From Rhizobium sp. L51/94 (lineage in GTDB: Bacteria; Pseudomonadota; Alphaproteobacteria; Rhizobiales; Rhizobiaceae), in assembly GCF_019355555.1 (NCBI RefSeq), contig NZ_CP072141.1:2164001-2228000 (forward strand): a DNA stretch of 64,000 nt, in the 5' to 3' direction. Shown here piece by piece: positions 26,713-35,034 of the stretch. The notes beneath the pieces were generated by a model that searched no databases, was not told the DNA's origin, and was given only the letters and a program-made list of their open reading frames with translations. How positions within the stretch are numbered: position 1 is the stretch's first letter; each line of letters opens with the position of its first letter. Made by a program: the position numbers and the translations under genes.

Positions 26713-27504
26713 CTAGTGGAAGATGCCATCCAGCGCCGGCATGCCGAGCACGGCGGAGGTGCCGATCAGCGCATAGCAGATCCATCGGAAGGTGCTTTCG
26801 CGGGCGAGGCCGAAGAGCCTCGTTCCACCGTAAAGCCCGAGCACATAGCTCGGCAGGATCACAACCGTCAGCGCGAACACCTGCGCCACGAACAGGCCGC
26901 TGGTATAGTAGCTGACGACGCTGAGAATGGTCGAGATCGAGAAGTACAGGATGATGTTGGAACGGACGCGGGTAAAGTTGCTCTTGCCACCGAGCCAGAA
27001 GGCGACGACCGGCGGCCCGCCAAGCTGGGCCGCACCACTGAACAACCCGGCAATGAAACCGACCGCCGCCGTCAACGGCCGCGTCGGCTCGCCGTGGTAG
27101 CGCCAGCCGGATACCAGCAGCGTCAGCAGGCAGGCGGCGATGGCAGTGATCAGCCAGCGCAGCAGCAGCGGATCCATCAGCGCGAGTATGGCAGTGCCGA
27201 GCGGCACCCCGATGATAGCGCCTACCGCCATCGTCACGACCTCGCGCCGGTTCGCCAGATGAAACGCCGGACGCACCATTCCGAGCGTCGCCAGCCCATC
27301 GACGACCAGCAGCACCGGTGAGATCAACCTTGGGCCAATCAGTGCACCACCGAGCGGAATGAGGATCAACGCCGCGCCAAAGCCCGAAAATCCACGCGCA
27401 AGACCAGCAACAAGTGCGATGGCGACAAGCGCCACCAGACCATGTGCAGGCAGGGATGCGATAAACCAGGCGTCAACGGCCGCCCGCAGCGCATCCAAAG
27501 ACAT
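26713..27504 (-). CDS. TSUP (TauE/SafE) family permease
   Basis: A 263-residue inner-membrane protein with about eight hydrophobic helices and the two-fold TauE/SafE repeat: LARGFSGFGAALILIPLGGALIGP in the first half and AAVGFIAGLFSGAAQLGGPPVVAFWLGG in the second. Members export or import small sulfonated or carboxylated anions; the substrate here is unknown. Its stop converges with the L,D-transpeptidase gene and it begins 22 bases after the argC stop, which allows cotranscription with argC. Confidence 0.87.
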   Translation of the reverse strand: MSLDALRAAVDAWFIASLPAHGLVALVAIALVAGLARGFSGFGAALILIPLGGALIGPRLISPVLLVVDGLATLGMVRPAFHLANRREVVTMAVGAIIGVPLGTAILALMDPLLLRWLITAIAACLLTLLVSGWRYHGEPTRPLTAAVGFIAGLFSGAAQLGGPPVVAFWLGGKSNFTRVRSNIILYFSISTILSVVSYYTSGLFVAQVFALTVVILPSYVLGLYGGTRLFGLARESTFRWICYALIGTSAVLGMPALDGIFH

Positions 27505-27526
27505 TGCTTGGCTTACTCCCGGGATT

Positions 27527-28459
27527 TCAGGCGGACAGCATCAGGTCCATGTTCTGCACGGCAGCACCTGAAGCGCCCTTGCCGAGATTGTCGAGCAGCG
27601 CCACCAGATTGACCTGGCTGCCACCCGGCGTCCCGAACACAAATAGCTTCATCGTATCCTTGCCGGCCAGTTCGACCGCATCGACGCGGGGCTGGGCGCG
27701 GCTGGCATCAAGCGACACCACCTCGACGATATCCTGTCCGGCGTAGTAATCCGTGAGCGCCGCGTGGATTGTTTCCAGCGTCGTTCCTTGCGCCAAGGCA
27801 TCCAGATGCAACGGGACCTGGACGATCATGCCCTGCGGAAACTTGCCGACCGACGGCGAGAAGAGCGGTGCGCGGTCGAGCAGGCCATGGGTGGTCATTT
27901 CAGGCACATGCTTGTGATTGAGCGGCAGGCCATACAGGAAGTGCGGCGAGGAGATCGAGTCAGGCCGGCTCGGGTCTTCCATCTGGGCGATCATCTGCTT
28001 GCCACCGCCGGTATAGCCGGAGACCGCATTGACGGTAACGGGATAGCCATCAGGCAGCATGCTGGCAGCTCTCAGCGGCCTTATCAGCGCGATGGCACCG
28101 GTAGGGTAGCAGCCGGGATTGGCGACGAGACGCGCCGCCGCGATCTTGGCGTCCTGGCCCTTGGCCATCTCGGCAAAGCCGTAGGCCCAGTTCGGATCGA
28201 TACGGTGAGCCGTCGAGGTGTCGATGATGCGGACATTGTTGTTGCCGGACACCATGGCCACCGCTTCGCGGGAGGCATCGTCCGGCAGGCAGAGAATAGC
28301 GATGTCGGCGCTGTTCAGCATATCTTCGCGAATTGCCGCATCGCGCCTCTGTGCTTCCGGGATCGACAGCAATTCGACATCGCGGCGATCGGCCATGCGC
28401 GTGCGGATCTGCAGGCCCGTGGTGCCGTGTTCGCCATCAATGAAGATTTTCGGTGCCAT
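27527..28459 (-). CDS. argC: N-acetyl-gamma-glutamyl-phosphate reductase, short (type 2) form
   Basis: ArgC reduces N-acetylglutamyl phosphate to the semialdehyde in arginine synthesis, using NADPH. The 310-residue length and lack of the long N-terminal segment place it in the short AGPR form found in alphaproteobacteria. The N-terminal nucleotide loop is [13 protein letters not shown], the active-site cysteine is Cys117 in [10 protein letters not shown], and the second half has [11 protein letters not shown] and a HKHVPEM histidine motif. It lies downstream of speB on the same strand with an 82-base gap. Confidence 0.95.
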   Translation of the reverse strand: MAPKIFIDGEHGTTGLQIRTRMADRRDVELLSIPEAQRRDAAIREDMLNSADIAILCLPDDASREAVAMVSGNNNVRIIDTSTAHRIDPNWAYGFAEMAKGQDAKIAAARLVANPGCYPTGAIALIRPLRAASMLPDGYPVTVNAVSGYTGGGKQMIAQMEDPSRPDSISSPHFLYGLPLNHKHVPEMTTHGLLDRAPLFSPSVGKFPQGMIVQVPLHLDALAQGTTLETIHAALTDYYAGQDIVEVVSLDASRAQPRVDAVELAGKDTMKLFVFGTPGGSQVNLVALLDNLGKGASGAAVQNMDLMLSA

Positions 28460-28541
28460 GATCGTCCTGCACTTTCAAAGGGTTCGCGTGATTTACGGAA
28501 TCAATATGCCATCAACTTGATTCAGAATGATAACAACCGCC

Positions 28542-29495
28542 TCAGCGGTTTGTCGCCAGTCGCCCGGCATACAATCCGAGCATATACATTGCCACCGTGG
28601 CGCCCGCAATGGCGGTGATATCGGCGTGGTCGTAGGCTGGCGCCACCTCGACAACATCCGCGCCCCGGATATCGAGCGATGACAACCGCTGCAACACCGA
28701 TAGTATTTTGGCGCTCGACGGGCCCCCGGCGACAGGCGTTCCGGTACCGGGTGCATAGGCAGGATCGAGGCAGTCGATGTCGAAGGTGAGATAGGCCGGC
28801 GCACCCGCGGTGCGGGCGAGGATCCGGGCGGCGATGTCGGATGCTGTCATGTCCTCTACTTCGTAGCCATGGATCATCTCTATGCCGCAATCCTCCGGCG
28901 CCTGGGTGCGGATGCCGATCTGGATCGAGCGGGAGGCATCGATCAACCCGTCGCGCACCGCACGCCCGACAAAGGAACCATGGTCGATGCGCCCGGCCTC
29001 GTCGGTCCAGGTGTCCTGATGGGCGTCGAATTGCACCATTGCCAGCGGCCCGTGCCGCGCGACATGGGCTTTCAGCAACGGCCAGGTGATGAAGTGATCG
29101 CCGCCGAGTGTCAGCAGGAAGGCACCGCTGTCGAGCAGCGTGTTGGCCTGGCGTTCGATCGCAGCAGGCGTGGCGGCGTGGTTGCCATAGTCGAGCAGGC
29201 AGTCGCCGTAGTCGATGACAGCCATTTCGGCAAAAAGGTCGCGGGCGAACGGATATTGTGGATCGTTGTCAAAGATCGCCGAAGCTCGCCGGATCGCCTG
29301 CGGCCCGAAGCGGGCGCCGGGGCGGTTCGAGGTTGCCGCATCGAACGGAATGCCCCAGACGACGGCATCAACGCCCGTCGGGTCCTTGCTGAAACGCCGG
29401 CGCATGAAGGAAAGGGCGCCGGCGAAGGTCGGGTCGCTGGCGGCCGAGGTGGGGGAGGTCGCGGTGAAAGCATGGTCGATGGATTTGCTGGCCAA
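28542..29495 (-). CDS. speB: Agmatinase / ureohydrolase
   Basis: A 317-residue ureohydrolase-family enzyme that would hydrolyse agmatine to putrescine and urea. The binuclear manganese site is complete: GGDHFITWP, FDAHQDTW, and FDIDCLDPAYAPGTGTP, followed by EVAPAYDHADIT. TTG 29495 is preferred because an AAGGA lies about seven bases before it and homologues begin with the SxxDHAFTA sequence; the same frame runs back to a TTG at 29600 that would add 35 residues. Guanidinobutyrase or another family member cannot be excluded from sequence. Confidence 0.85.
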   Translation of the reverse strand: MASKSIDHAFTATSPTSAASDPTFAGALSFMRRRFSKDPTGVDAVVWGIPFDAATSNRPGARFGPQAIRRASAIFDNDPQYPFARDLFAEMAVIDYGDCLLDYGNHAATPAAIERQANTLLDSGAFLLTLGGDHFITWPLLKAHVARHGPLAMVQFDAHQDTWTDEAGRIDHGSFVGRAVRDGLIDASRSIQIGIRTQAPEDCGIEMIHGYEVEDMTASDIAARILARTAGAPAYLTFDIDCLDPAYAPGTGTPVAGGPSSAKILSVLQRLSSLDIRGADVVEVAPAYDHADITAIAGATVAMYMLGLYAGRLATNR

Positions 29496-29749
29496 GCCGG
29501 TGTCCTTCGCATTCAGTTCGTCTTCGAGCCACGCAGTTTCAGCCGCAGTTCTGCGAATAAATGATGGCCAGCCATAGTCTTCAAAGCCTGAGTTACTCAA
29601 AGGTGAATGTCACCGACAGCCTTACGCATTGCAACGGGTGGAGAGCAAAAAAGGCTGCCGGATCGTCTCCCCGACTATTTGCGCTGACTATGCCTGCGGG
29701 AGGGTCGGAAAAACGCCAGCTATCCTCTTTCACCCGTTACCCGCCGATC

Positions 29750-30046
29750 CTAAGCCGCATTCTGATCCGTCGAGATCGACACCTTCAATCCTAGCGCCTT
29801 GATCACGCCGAGAAAGGTCGACAAGCGCGGATCACCGGCTTCGCTCAGTGATTTATAGAGTGCTTCCCGGGTCACGCCCGCTTCTTTGGCGACAGACGTC
29901 ATGCCGGCAGCACGGGCAACGTCGCCGAGGGCCTGGGTGATGAGCGCCGGATCACCGTCCTCGAAAGCGGCTTCGAGATAGAGCATGCGGTCGGCCGGTG
30001 TGGTCAAATGGTCCTGGATGTCAAAGCGGGTGGTTTCCAAGGGCAT
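29750..30046 (-). CDS. Antitoxin of a HI1420/HigA-like addiction module
   Basis: A 98-residue DNA-binding antitoxin. The C-terminal two-thirds matches the putative addiction module antidote family (HI1420 type): RFDIQDHLTTPADRMLYLEAAFEDGDP then ALGDVARAAGMTSVAKEAGVTREALYKSLS with the helix-turn-helix and LGVIKALGLKVSI. It neutralises the toxin encoded immediately upstream and very likely represses the shared promoter. The start follows AAGGAG by six bases, and the toxin stop is directly adjacent. Confidence 0.9.
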   Translation of the reverse strand: MPLETTRFDIQDHLTTPADRMLYLEAAFEDGDPALITQALGDVARAAGMTSVAKEAGVTREALYKSLSEAGDPRLSTFLGVIKALGLKVSISTDQNAA

Positions 30047-30337
30047 TCAAATCTCCTTAGCCAATTGCCGGGCGATTGCGATGTCCCTTGCCTGCGATGA
30101 CTTGTCGCCGCCGCATAAAAGAATGACGATCGTCTCACCGGATCGGGTGAAATAGAGCCTGTAGCCGGGGCCATGAGGGATGCGCATTTCGCTGACACCT
30201 TCACCGACCGGCTTGATATCTCCAGGGTTACCGAGTTCGAGCCGCCGGATGCGAACGACGATGCGTTGGCGCGCCTGCGCGTCTCGGAGCGCATCTAGCC
30301 AATTCGCAAAAATAGAGGTCTGCCGAACTTCGATCAC
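30047..30337 (-). CDS. RelE/HigB-superfamily toxin (HI1419 type)
   Basis: A 96-residue toxin of the HI1419 addiction-module killer family. Diagnostic are FANWLDALRDAQARQRIVVRIRRLELGNPGDIKPVGEGVSEMRI, with the GYRLYF strand and IVILLCGGDKSSQARDIAIAR, which holds the basic residues used by such ribosome-dependent mRNA interferases. GTG 30337 is preferred over an in-frame GTG at 30355 because the promoter -10 box covers 30344-30349, which would place the upstream start inside the promoter. Toxin first, antitoxin second is the usual order of this type. Confidence 0.88.
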   Translation of the reverse strand: MIEVRQTSIFANWLDALRDAQARQRIVVRIRRLELGNPGDIKPVGEGVSEMRIPHGPGYRLYFTRSGETIVILLCGGDKSSQARDIAIARQLAKEI

Positions 30338-30339
30338 GC

Positions 30340-30371
30340 GTGAATTATAGTTCACAAAGCCGATTTGTCAA
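30340..30371 (-). promoter_or_regulatory. Consensus promoter with overlapping palindromic operator for the toxin-antitoxin operon
   Basis: On the minus strand a perfect -35 TTGACA (30366-30371) and perfect -10 TATAAT (30344-30349) are 16 bases apart. The -10 lies inside a 16-base near-palindrome GTGAACTATAATTCAC (30340-30355, one mismatched pair). The GTG start at 30337 falls seven bases after the -10, so transcription probably starts at or next to the start codon. Confidence 0.75.
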
Positions 30372-30408
30372 AGTCCCGGGAGAGGCTGGCGACTTGTTGC
30401 CGAAACAC

Positions 30409-30440
30409 AAAAAAGGCGGCGCCGAAGCACCGCCTTTTCC
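30409..30440 (-). terminator. Intrinsic terminator of rplM-rpsI
   Basis: Minus-strand stem AAAAGGCGGTGC / GCGCCGCCTTTT with a TTCG loop followed by a T run, 22 bases after the rpsI stop. Confidence 0.88.
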
Positions 30441-30461
30441 AAAACCAAATCCAGCCAGCGA

Positions 30462-30932
30462 TTAACGCTTGGAGAACTGGAACGAACGACGGGCCTTCGC
30501 CTTGCCGTACTTCTTACGTTCAACAACACGGCTGTCGCGTGTCAGGAAGCCGCCCTTCTTCAGAACGCCGCGCAGGCCGGGTTCGAAGTAGGTGAGGGCT
30601 TTGGAGATGCCGTGACGAACGGCACCGGCCTGGCCGGAGAGACCGCCGCCAGCAACCGTGGCGATGATGTCGAACTGGCCGTCGCGGGCAGCAGCGACGA
30701 TCGGCTGGCGCAGGATCATCTGCAGAACCGGACGTGCGAAATATGTTGCGAATTCGCGGCCGTTGATGATGATCTTGCCGGAGCCTGGCTTGATCCAGAC
30801 GCGGGCAACGGCGTTCTTGCGCTTGCCGGTGGCGTAGGAACGGCCGAGCGAGTCGACCTTGCGAACGTGAACCGGAGCAGAAGGCTGTTCCGAAACCGTG
30901 CCGAGATCCTTCAGGGAAGAGAGGTCAGCCAT
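30462..30932 (-). CDS. rpsI: 30S ribosomal protein S9
   Basis: A 156-residue protein with the S9 domain from about residue 30: [46 protein letters not shown] and the universally conserved C-terminal [18 protein letters not shown] that reaches the P-site tRNA. The extra N-terminal 28 residues ([17 protein letters not shown]) are typical of alphaproteobacterial S9. It starts two bases after the rplM stop, and the pair ends in an intrinsic terminator. Confidence 0.98.
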   Translation of the reverse strand: MADLSSLKDLGTVSEQPSAPVHVRKVDSLGRSYATGKRKNAVARVWIKPGSGKIIINGREFATYFARPVLQMILRQPIVAAARDGQFDIIATVAGGGLSGQAGAVRHGISKALTYFEPGLRGVLKKGGFLTRDSRVVERKKYGKAKARRSFQFSKR

Positions 30933-30934
30933 AC

Positions 30935-31399
30935 TCAGGCGCTCCTTGTGTTCTTGCTGTTCAGCGCGGCGACGTCGAGAACGGTCGGCTGCTGCGCTTC
31001 ATGGGGATGGTTGGAGCCGGTGTAGACGCGCAGGTTCTTCATCTGGCGACGGCCGAGTGGTCCGCGGGGAACCATGCGTTCGACAGCCTTTTCGAGGACG
31101 CGCTCAGGAAAGCGGCCTTCGATCAGCTGGCGAGCGGTACGCTCCTTGATGCCGCCGGCATAACCGGTGTGCCAGTAGTAAACCTTGTCTTCGTACTTCT
31201 TGCCGGTGAAGACGACCTTCTCGGCATTGATGACGATGACATTGTCGCCGTCGTCGACGTGCGGAGTGAAGGTAGCCTTATGCTTGCCACGCAGACGCAT
31301 TGCGATAACAGAAGCGAGACGACCAACGACGAGCCCTTCGGCGTCGATGATGATCCACTTCTTCTCCACCTCTGCAGGCTTCTGGGAGAAGGTTGCCAT
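30935..31399 (-). CDS. rplM: 50S ribosomal protein L13
   Basis: A 154-residue L13 protein. The sequence opens [30 protein letters not shown] and continues with the [28 protein letters not shown] core and the [30 protein letters not shown] ending, all diagnostic of L13. It binds early to 23S rRNA during 50S assembly. AGAGAG lies six bases before the ATG. It is the first gene of the rplM-rpsI operon. Confidence 0.98.
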   Translation of the reverse strand: MATFSQKPAEVEKKWIIIDAEGLVVGRLASVIAMRLRGKHKATFTPHVDDGDNVIVINAEKVVFTGKKYEDKVYYWHTGYAGGIKERTARQLIEGRFPERVLEKAVERMVPRGPLGRRQMKNLRVYTGSNHPHEAQQPTVLDVAALNSKNTRSA

Positions 31400-31992
31400 G
31401 TTGTATACTCTCTTTTAGGACCCAGAACCCGAAGGTCAGGGCGTTTCTTGTTGCTTGAATTGGAAAGGCTTGGCCCGGCCAAAAAGAAAGCAGCCCGGAA
31501 AGGCTGCGTTTCTGCTGCGGCTTGTAGGGGAAACCCCATCTCAGGTCAAGATTGGCATTTCGAGAGACGGTTAAAAATAGTCAATGATATCAACGCTCTA
31601 GGAATGTGGTATATCAATACCACAAAATTCATGGCGTCTGATGTCTTCTATGACTAAAGCTCAGGGCGATCATTTCATCGAAAGTAAGCTGAAAAGCTTC
31701 AACGTCGCGACAATCAAGCCTCTACCGAAGAGGGTAAACTCGAGTATTATTGTCGCTCTGCGAGCAACAGAGAAGCATCTGTTCGTCCACTGTCACAATG
31801 TTGCAATGCACCAAAGGCGGTAGCGGAATATCTGCGGCAACTATAAGATGCTACTGATGGATACCAGAACAAAAGTAGACCGAAACAGGACAATTGATAG
31901 AACCTTCTCCCGCTCCAATTTGGCTCGCTCTTTATCACTCTCAGCTGCGCTCGCTGGCGGTTTTGGAGCTCAAGTTAGGCGGCGTACCAAAA
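31400..31992. other. AT-richer gene-poor stretch of about 590 bases
   Basis: The first 150 bases should contain the rplM promoter and leader. From about 31570 to 31960 the base composition is clearly less GC-rich than the rest of the window. An open frame of 60 codons at 31641-31823 (MSSMTKAQGDHFIESKLKS) has no ribosome binding site, no recognisable domain and unusual codon use, so I do not call it a gene. It may be the remains of inserted DNA. Confidence 0.5.
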
Positions 31993-32319
31993 TCAACGGT
32001 CGGGTATGATCTCGTCGTCGTCCAGTTCGCTTGTCGAGTGACAGGTGTAGACCGGACAGTTTTTCGTGTCCTTCGTCGGCAGCGTGTCTTCGAAAGCATA
32101 TTCGCCGAAATTGCAGGCCCCGCGGTCGCTGACGTAGCGGTCATAAAGCGTCAGGTTTTTCGTCCGTTCCGCAGGGTGACGGAAAATCACGGCGCGTTCG
32201 CGGCCGATCAGCGCCTGCGCTGCCGAGCAGCTGTATGACATGGAGTTGTAGCGATTGATCGCCAGTGCGGGCGTCGCCATAGATGCTGCCAAAACGCCGA
32301 GTAGGATGATTTTTTGCAT
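31993..32319 (-). CDS. Small secreted protein with four cysteines
   Basis: A 108-residue exported protein. The signal peptide core is IILLGVLAASMATPALA, cleavage near residue 20. The mature part begins INRYNSMSYSCSAAQALIGRERAVIF, contains LYDRYVSDRGACNFGEYAF and ends with the CPVYTCHSTSEL segment, giving four cysteines suited to two disulfides in the periplasm. Proteins of this pattern are found in several rhizobia as conserved hypotheticals as far as I recall. The start at 32319 follows a GAGGACA site by eight bases; function unknown. Confidence 0.72.
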   Translation of the reverse strand: MQKIILLGVLAASMATPALAINRYNSMSYSCSAAQALIGRERAVIFRHPAERTKNLTLYDRYVSDRGACNFGEYAFEDTLPTKDTKNCPVYTCHSTSELDDDEIIPDR

Positions 32320-32428
32320 GAGACTGTCCTCACAGGTTCGGTTCATGCCTATATACGCAGAAGCGGTACGCTAGTTTCCGCTGGATACGACAAAAACGTA
32401 ACTGTGATCGAAGCTGGAGATGTCAGCA

Positions 32429-32860
32429 ATGAACCACGACCGTTATGACGATTCCTACATCGCCGATATTCTGCACAGCGTGAAGACCATCGCACTGGTC
32501 GGCGCGTCCCCGAATGCTGCACGCCCGAGCAATGGGGTGATGGGCTATCTGCTGGCCAAAGGCTATCACGTCATCCCGGTCAATCCAGGCCTGGTCGGCA
32601 AGGAAATCCTCGGCCAGCCGGTGTTCGGCAAGCTCGCCGACATTCCCGAGCCTGTCGATATGGTCGATGTGTTTCGCGCGCCCGAATATCTGGATGCCGT
32701 CGTCGAGGATGCGCTGGCGCTTCCGGCCAAGCCGCAGGTCATCTGGTCGCAGCTGGACATCCGCGACGATGCGGCCGCCGAAAAGGCCGAGGCGGCCGGC
32801 GTGAAGGTGGTCATGAACCGCTGCCCGGCAATCGAGATCCCGAGACTTGCCTCCGCCTGA
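32429..32860 (+). CDS. CoA-binding domain protein (YccU-like)
   Basis: A 143-residue single-domain protein of the CoA_binding_2 Rossmann fold. The nucleotide loop is VKTIALVGASPNAARPSNGVMGYLLAKGY, followed by VIPVNPGLVGKEILGQPVFGKLADIPEPVDMVDVFR and the end VVMNRCPAIEIPRL, all typical. Such proteins bind CoA but have no settled role. ATG 32429 is chosen because GGAG lies nine bases upstream; ATG 32420 would place that site too close. It precedes the sulfhydrylase gene on the same strand with a 118-base gap. Confidence 0.88.
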   Translation: MNHDRYDDSYIADILHSVKTIALVGASPNAARPSNGVMGYLLAKGYHVIPVNPGLVGKEILGQPVFGKLADIPEPVDMVDVFRAPEYLDAVVEDALALPAKPQVIWSQLDIRDDAAAEKAEAAGVKVVMNRCPAIEIPRLASA

Positions 32861-32978
32861 TCGACTGCCCGTGCAGGGTAGGATTTTCTCCGCTTCAGGC
32901 GGGAATGAGAAAAGATCGCGATGAATTTGCATCGCCGTCGCGCTATGGTCGTCCGTGAGATATTGAGGGAGGACTACC

Positions 32979-34262
32979 ATGGCGACCACCAATCCGGGCT
33001 TCGACACGCTGGCAATTCATGCAGGCGCACAGCCCGATCCGACGACCGGCGCCCGCGCGACGCCGATCTACCAGACGACCGCCTATGTCTTCAGCGACGC
33101 GGATGCCGCAGCCGCCCTGTTCGGGCTGCAGCAGTTCGGAAACATCTACACCCGCATCATGAACCCGACCCAGGCCGTGCTCGAGGAGCGCGTCGCGGCA
33201 CTCGAAGGCGGCACGGCGGCGCTGGCGGTAGCATCGGGCCATGCGGCTCAGCTTCTGGTGTTCCACACCATCATGCAGCCGGGCGATAATTTCGTTGCGG
33301 CAAGCAAGCTTTACGGCGGTTCGATCAACCAGTTCGGTCATGCCTTCAAGAATTACGGCTGGCAGGCGCGCTGGGCCGATCCGCTGGAGCCCGAGAGTTT
33401 CGAGAGCCAGATCGACGATCGTACCCGCGCAATCTTCATCGAGAGCCTTGCCAATCCGGCCGGCACCTTCATCGACATTGCTGCCATCGCCGCCGTCGCC
33501 CACCGCCACGGCCTGCCGCTGATCGTCGATAACACGCTGGCAAGCCCCTATCTGATCCGCCCCCTCGAACACGGCGCCGATATCGTCGTGCATTCGCTGA
33601 CCAAGTTCATGGGTGGCCACGGCAATTCGATGGGCGGCGTCATCGTCGACGGCGGCACCTTCGACTGGTCCGCATCCGGCAACTATCCGATGCTGTCGGC
33701 GCCGCGCCCCGAATATAACGGCATGGTGCTGCATGCGACCTTCGGCAATTTTGCCTTCGCCATCGCCTGCCGCGTCCTTGGGCTGCGCGATCTCGGTCCG
33801 TCCATCGCCCCGTTTAATGCCTTCCTGATCCTCACCGGCATCGAGACGCTGCCGCTCCGCATGCAGCGCCATTGCGACAACGCGCTTGAAGTCGCGGGGT
33901 GGCTGAAGCGACACCCCAAGGTCGCCTGGGTCAAGTATGCCGGTCTTGCCGACGATCCCAACCATGCCTTGCAGCAACGCTATTCGCCTAAGGGCGCCGG
34001 CGCCGTCTTCACCTTCGGCCTGAAGAACGGCTACGAGGCGGGAAAGACCTTTGTCGAGAGCCTGACGCTGTTCTCGCATCTCGCCAATGTCGGAGACACC
34101 CGCTCGCTTGTCATCCACCCCGCGTCCACCACCCACAAGCAACTGAGCGACGACCAAAAGACAGCCGCAGGTGCCGGCCCCGACGTCGTCCGCCTCTCCG
34201 TGGGAATCGAGGACGTGAAGGATATCATCGCGGATCTGGAGCAGGCGTTGTCGAAGGTTTAG
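32979..34262 (+). CDS. metY: O-acetylhomoserine sulfhydrylase (aminocarboxypropyltransferase)
   Basis: A 427-residue PLP enzyme of the Cys/Met metabolism family. The pyridoxal lysine is Lys209 in [18 protein letters not shown]; the N-terminal [26 protein letters not shown] and [18 protein letters not shown] segments and C-terminal [24 protein letters not shown] follow the family order. The length of about 430 and the tetrameric-type insertions point to O-acetylhomoserine sulfhydrylase, which makes homocysteine from sulfide, rather than the shorter cystathionine enzymes. A GGGAGGA site sits seven bases before the ATG. Confidence 0.9.
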   Translation: MATTNPGFDTLAIHAGAQPDPTTGARATPIYQTTAYVFSDADAAAALFGLQQFGNIYTRIMNPTQAVLEERVAALEGGTAALAVASGHAAQLLVFHTIMQPGDNFVAASKLYGGSINQFGHAFKNYGWQARWADPLEPESFESQIDDRTRAIFIESLANPAGTFIDIAAIAAVAHRHGLPLIVDNTLASPYLIRPLEHGADIVVHSLTKFMGGHGNSMGGVIVDGGTFDWSASGNYPMLSAPRPEYNGMVLHATFGNFAFAIACRVLGLRDLGPSIAPFNAFLILTGIETLPLRMQRHCDNALEVAGWLKRHPKVAWVKYAGLADDPNHALQQRYSPKGAGAVFTFGLKNGYEAGKTFVESLTLFSHLANVGDTRSLVIHPASTTHKQLSDDQKTAAGAGPDVVRLSVGIEDVKDIIADLEQALSKV

Positions 34263-34282
34263 GAGCAGCCATCGCCATCGGA

Positions 34283-34310
34283 AACTGCCCTGCCGTAGAG
34301 CAGGGCAGTT
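34283..34310 (+). terminator. Perfect hairpin after the sulfhydrylase gene
   Basis: AACTGCCCTGC and GCAGGGCAGTT pair perfectly over 11 bp with a six-base loop, 20 bases after the stop. No T run follows, so it may need another factor to terminate. Confidence 0.6.
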
Positions 34311-34388
34311 CCAATCCGCCATTATCCACTCTCGACGCTCTTGTGCTACAGGCAGGGCCTGTCACCAAGATCAGATGCGAGACTTCCG

Positions 34389-34733
34389 ATGACCAATGCC
34401 ATCCTTTTCGACGCTACAGCCATCGCTCCTGAATTCGGCGTGCCTGCTGCCGATCGCGTGCTTTCCGGCAACCCCCAGTTTCGGACATGGAGCCTCGACG
34501 AGGCCGAGGGTGGCATTTACGCCGGCATATGGGAGGCGACTCCCGGATCGTGGCGCATCGTCTATGAGGAGTGGGAATACTTTTCCATTCTGTCGGGATA
34601 CTCCATCGTGACAGAGGATGGCGGCGAGGCGCATCATCTTCGCGCAGGCGACCGCATGGTCTTGAAACCCGGCTTCAGCGGAAGCTGGGAAGTGATTGAA
34701 ACGACTCGCAAGGATTATGTCGTGCGGCTTTAG
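34389..34733 (+). CDS. Cupin domain protein
   Basis: A 114-residue small cupin of the DUF861 (EutQ-like) kind. The beta-barrel pattern is seen in GIYAGIWEATPGSWRIVYEEWEYFSILSGYSIVTEDGG and LRAGDRMVLKPGFSGSWEVIE. The usual His-x-His metal ligands are replaced by a Glu-Trp-Glu arrangement, as in metal-free or divergent cupins. The initiation codon at 34389 has only a weak upstream site. No pathway partner is adjacent; function not evident. Confidence 0.8.
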   Translation: MTNAILFDATAIAPEFGVPAADRVLSGNPQFRTWSLDEAEGGIYAGIWEATPGSWRIVYEEWEYFSILSGYSIVTEDGGEAHHLRAGDRMVLKPGFSGSWEVIETTRKDYVVRL

Positions 34734-34888
34734 GCGAGGGCGCAGGCTCCGGGCTGGCCGTTGCGCTCGACGACGATGGCCTTGCTCCCGTGACGAGCGG
34801 CAGTTGCTGTCTGCCCAGCCCCATTGGCGCGGTCTGCATTCTCGATCCATGCGGCCGCACACGCCCTGAAAACCGTGTCATTTGGCCA
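34730..34888 (-). pseudogene. Possible remnant of a small secreted-protein gene
   Basis: On the minus strand a 52-codon frame without any usable start codon, preceded by a stop at 34889-34891, reads CAAAWIENADRANGAGQ and ends ERNGQPGACALA. Its high GC at third positions and protein-like composition suggest the tail of a former gene converging on the cupin gene. It could equally be a chance open frame. Confidence 0.2.
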
Positions 34889-34896
34889 TCATCAAA

Positions 34897-34928
34897 CTGT
34901 CATCAAACTGAAACATTGCAACTATAGA
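34897..34928 (+). promoter_or_regulatory. Pho box and -10 element upstream of pstS
   Basis: CTGTCATCAAACTGAAAC (34897-34914) agrees at 16 of 18 positions with the PhoB box consensus of two direct CTGTCA-type repeats. A TATAGA (34923-34928) lies eight bases after it, where a -10 is expected in PhoB-activated promoters. The rest of the 34734-35034 interval shows no other gene with support. Confidence 0.7.
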
Positions 34929-35034
34929 GCCATCCATGTCGCCGGAAGTGGCGGCCGTGATGGATCGATGGACGGTCCGTTTGTGGCTCCCTTCCGCCCG
35001 CCATCCGATCATCACTCAAGGAAGTGAGACCCTT

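Noticed and set aside
31641..31823. 60-codon frame as a gene
   Set aside because: No ribosome binding site, no domain and unusual composition; the stretch is AT-richer than coding DNA in this window.
32861..32978. SAM-II riboswitch upstream of the O-acetylhomoserine sulfhydrylase gene
   Set aside because: This class is expected before methionine genes in alphaproteobacteria, but the conserved pseudoknot elements (UUAAAC-like and GCUAAAG-like) are not found; only an unrelated hairpin is seen.
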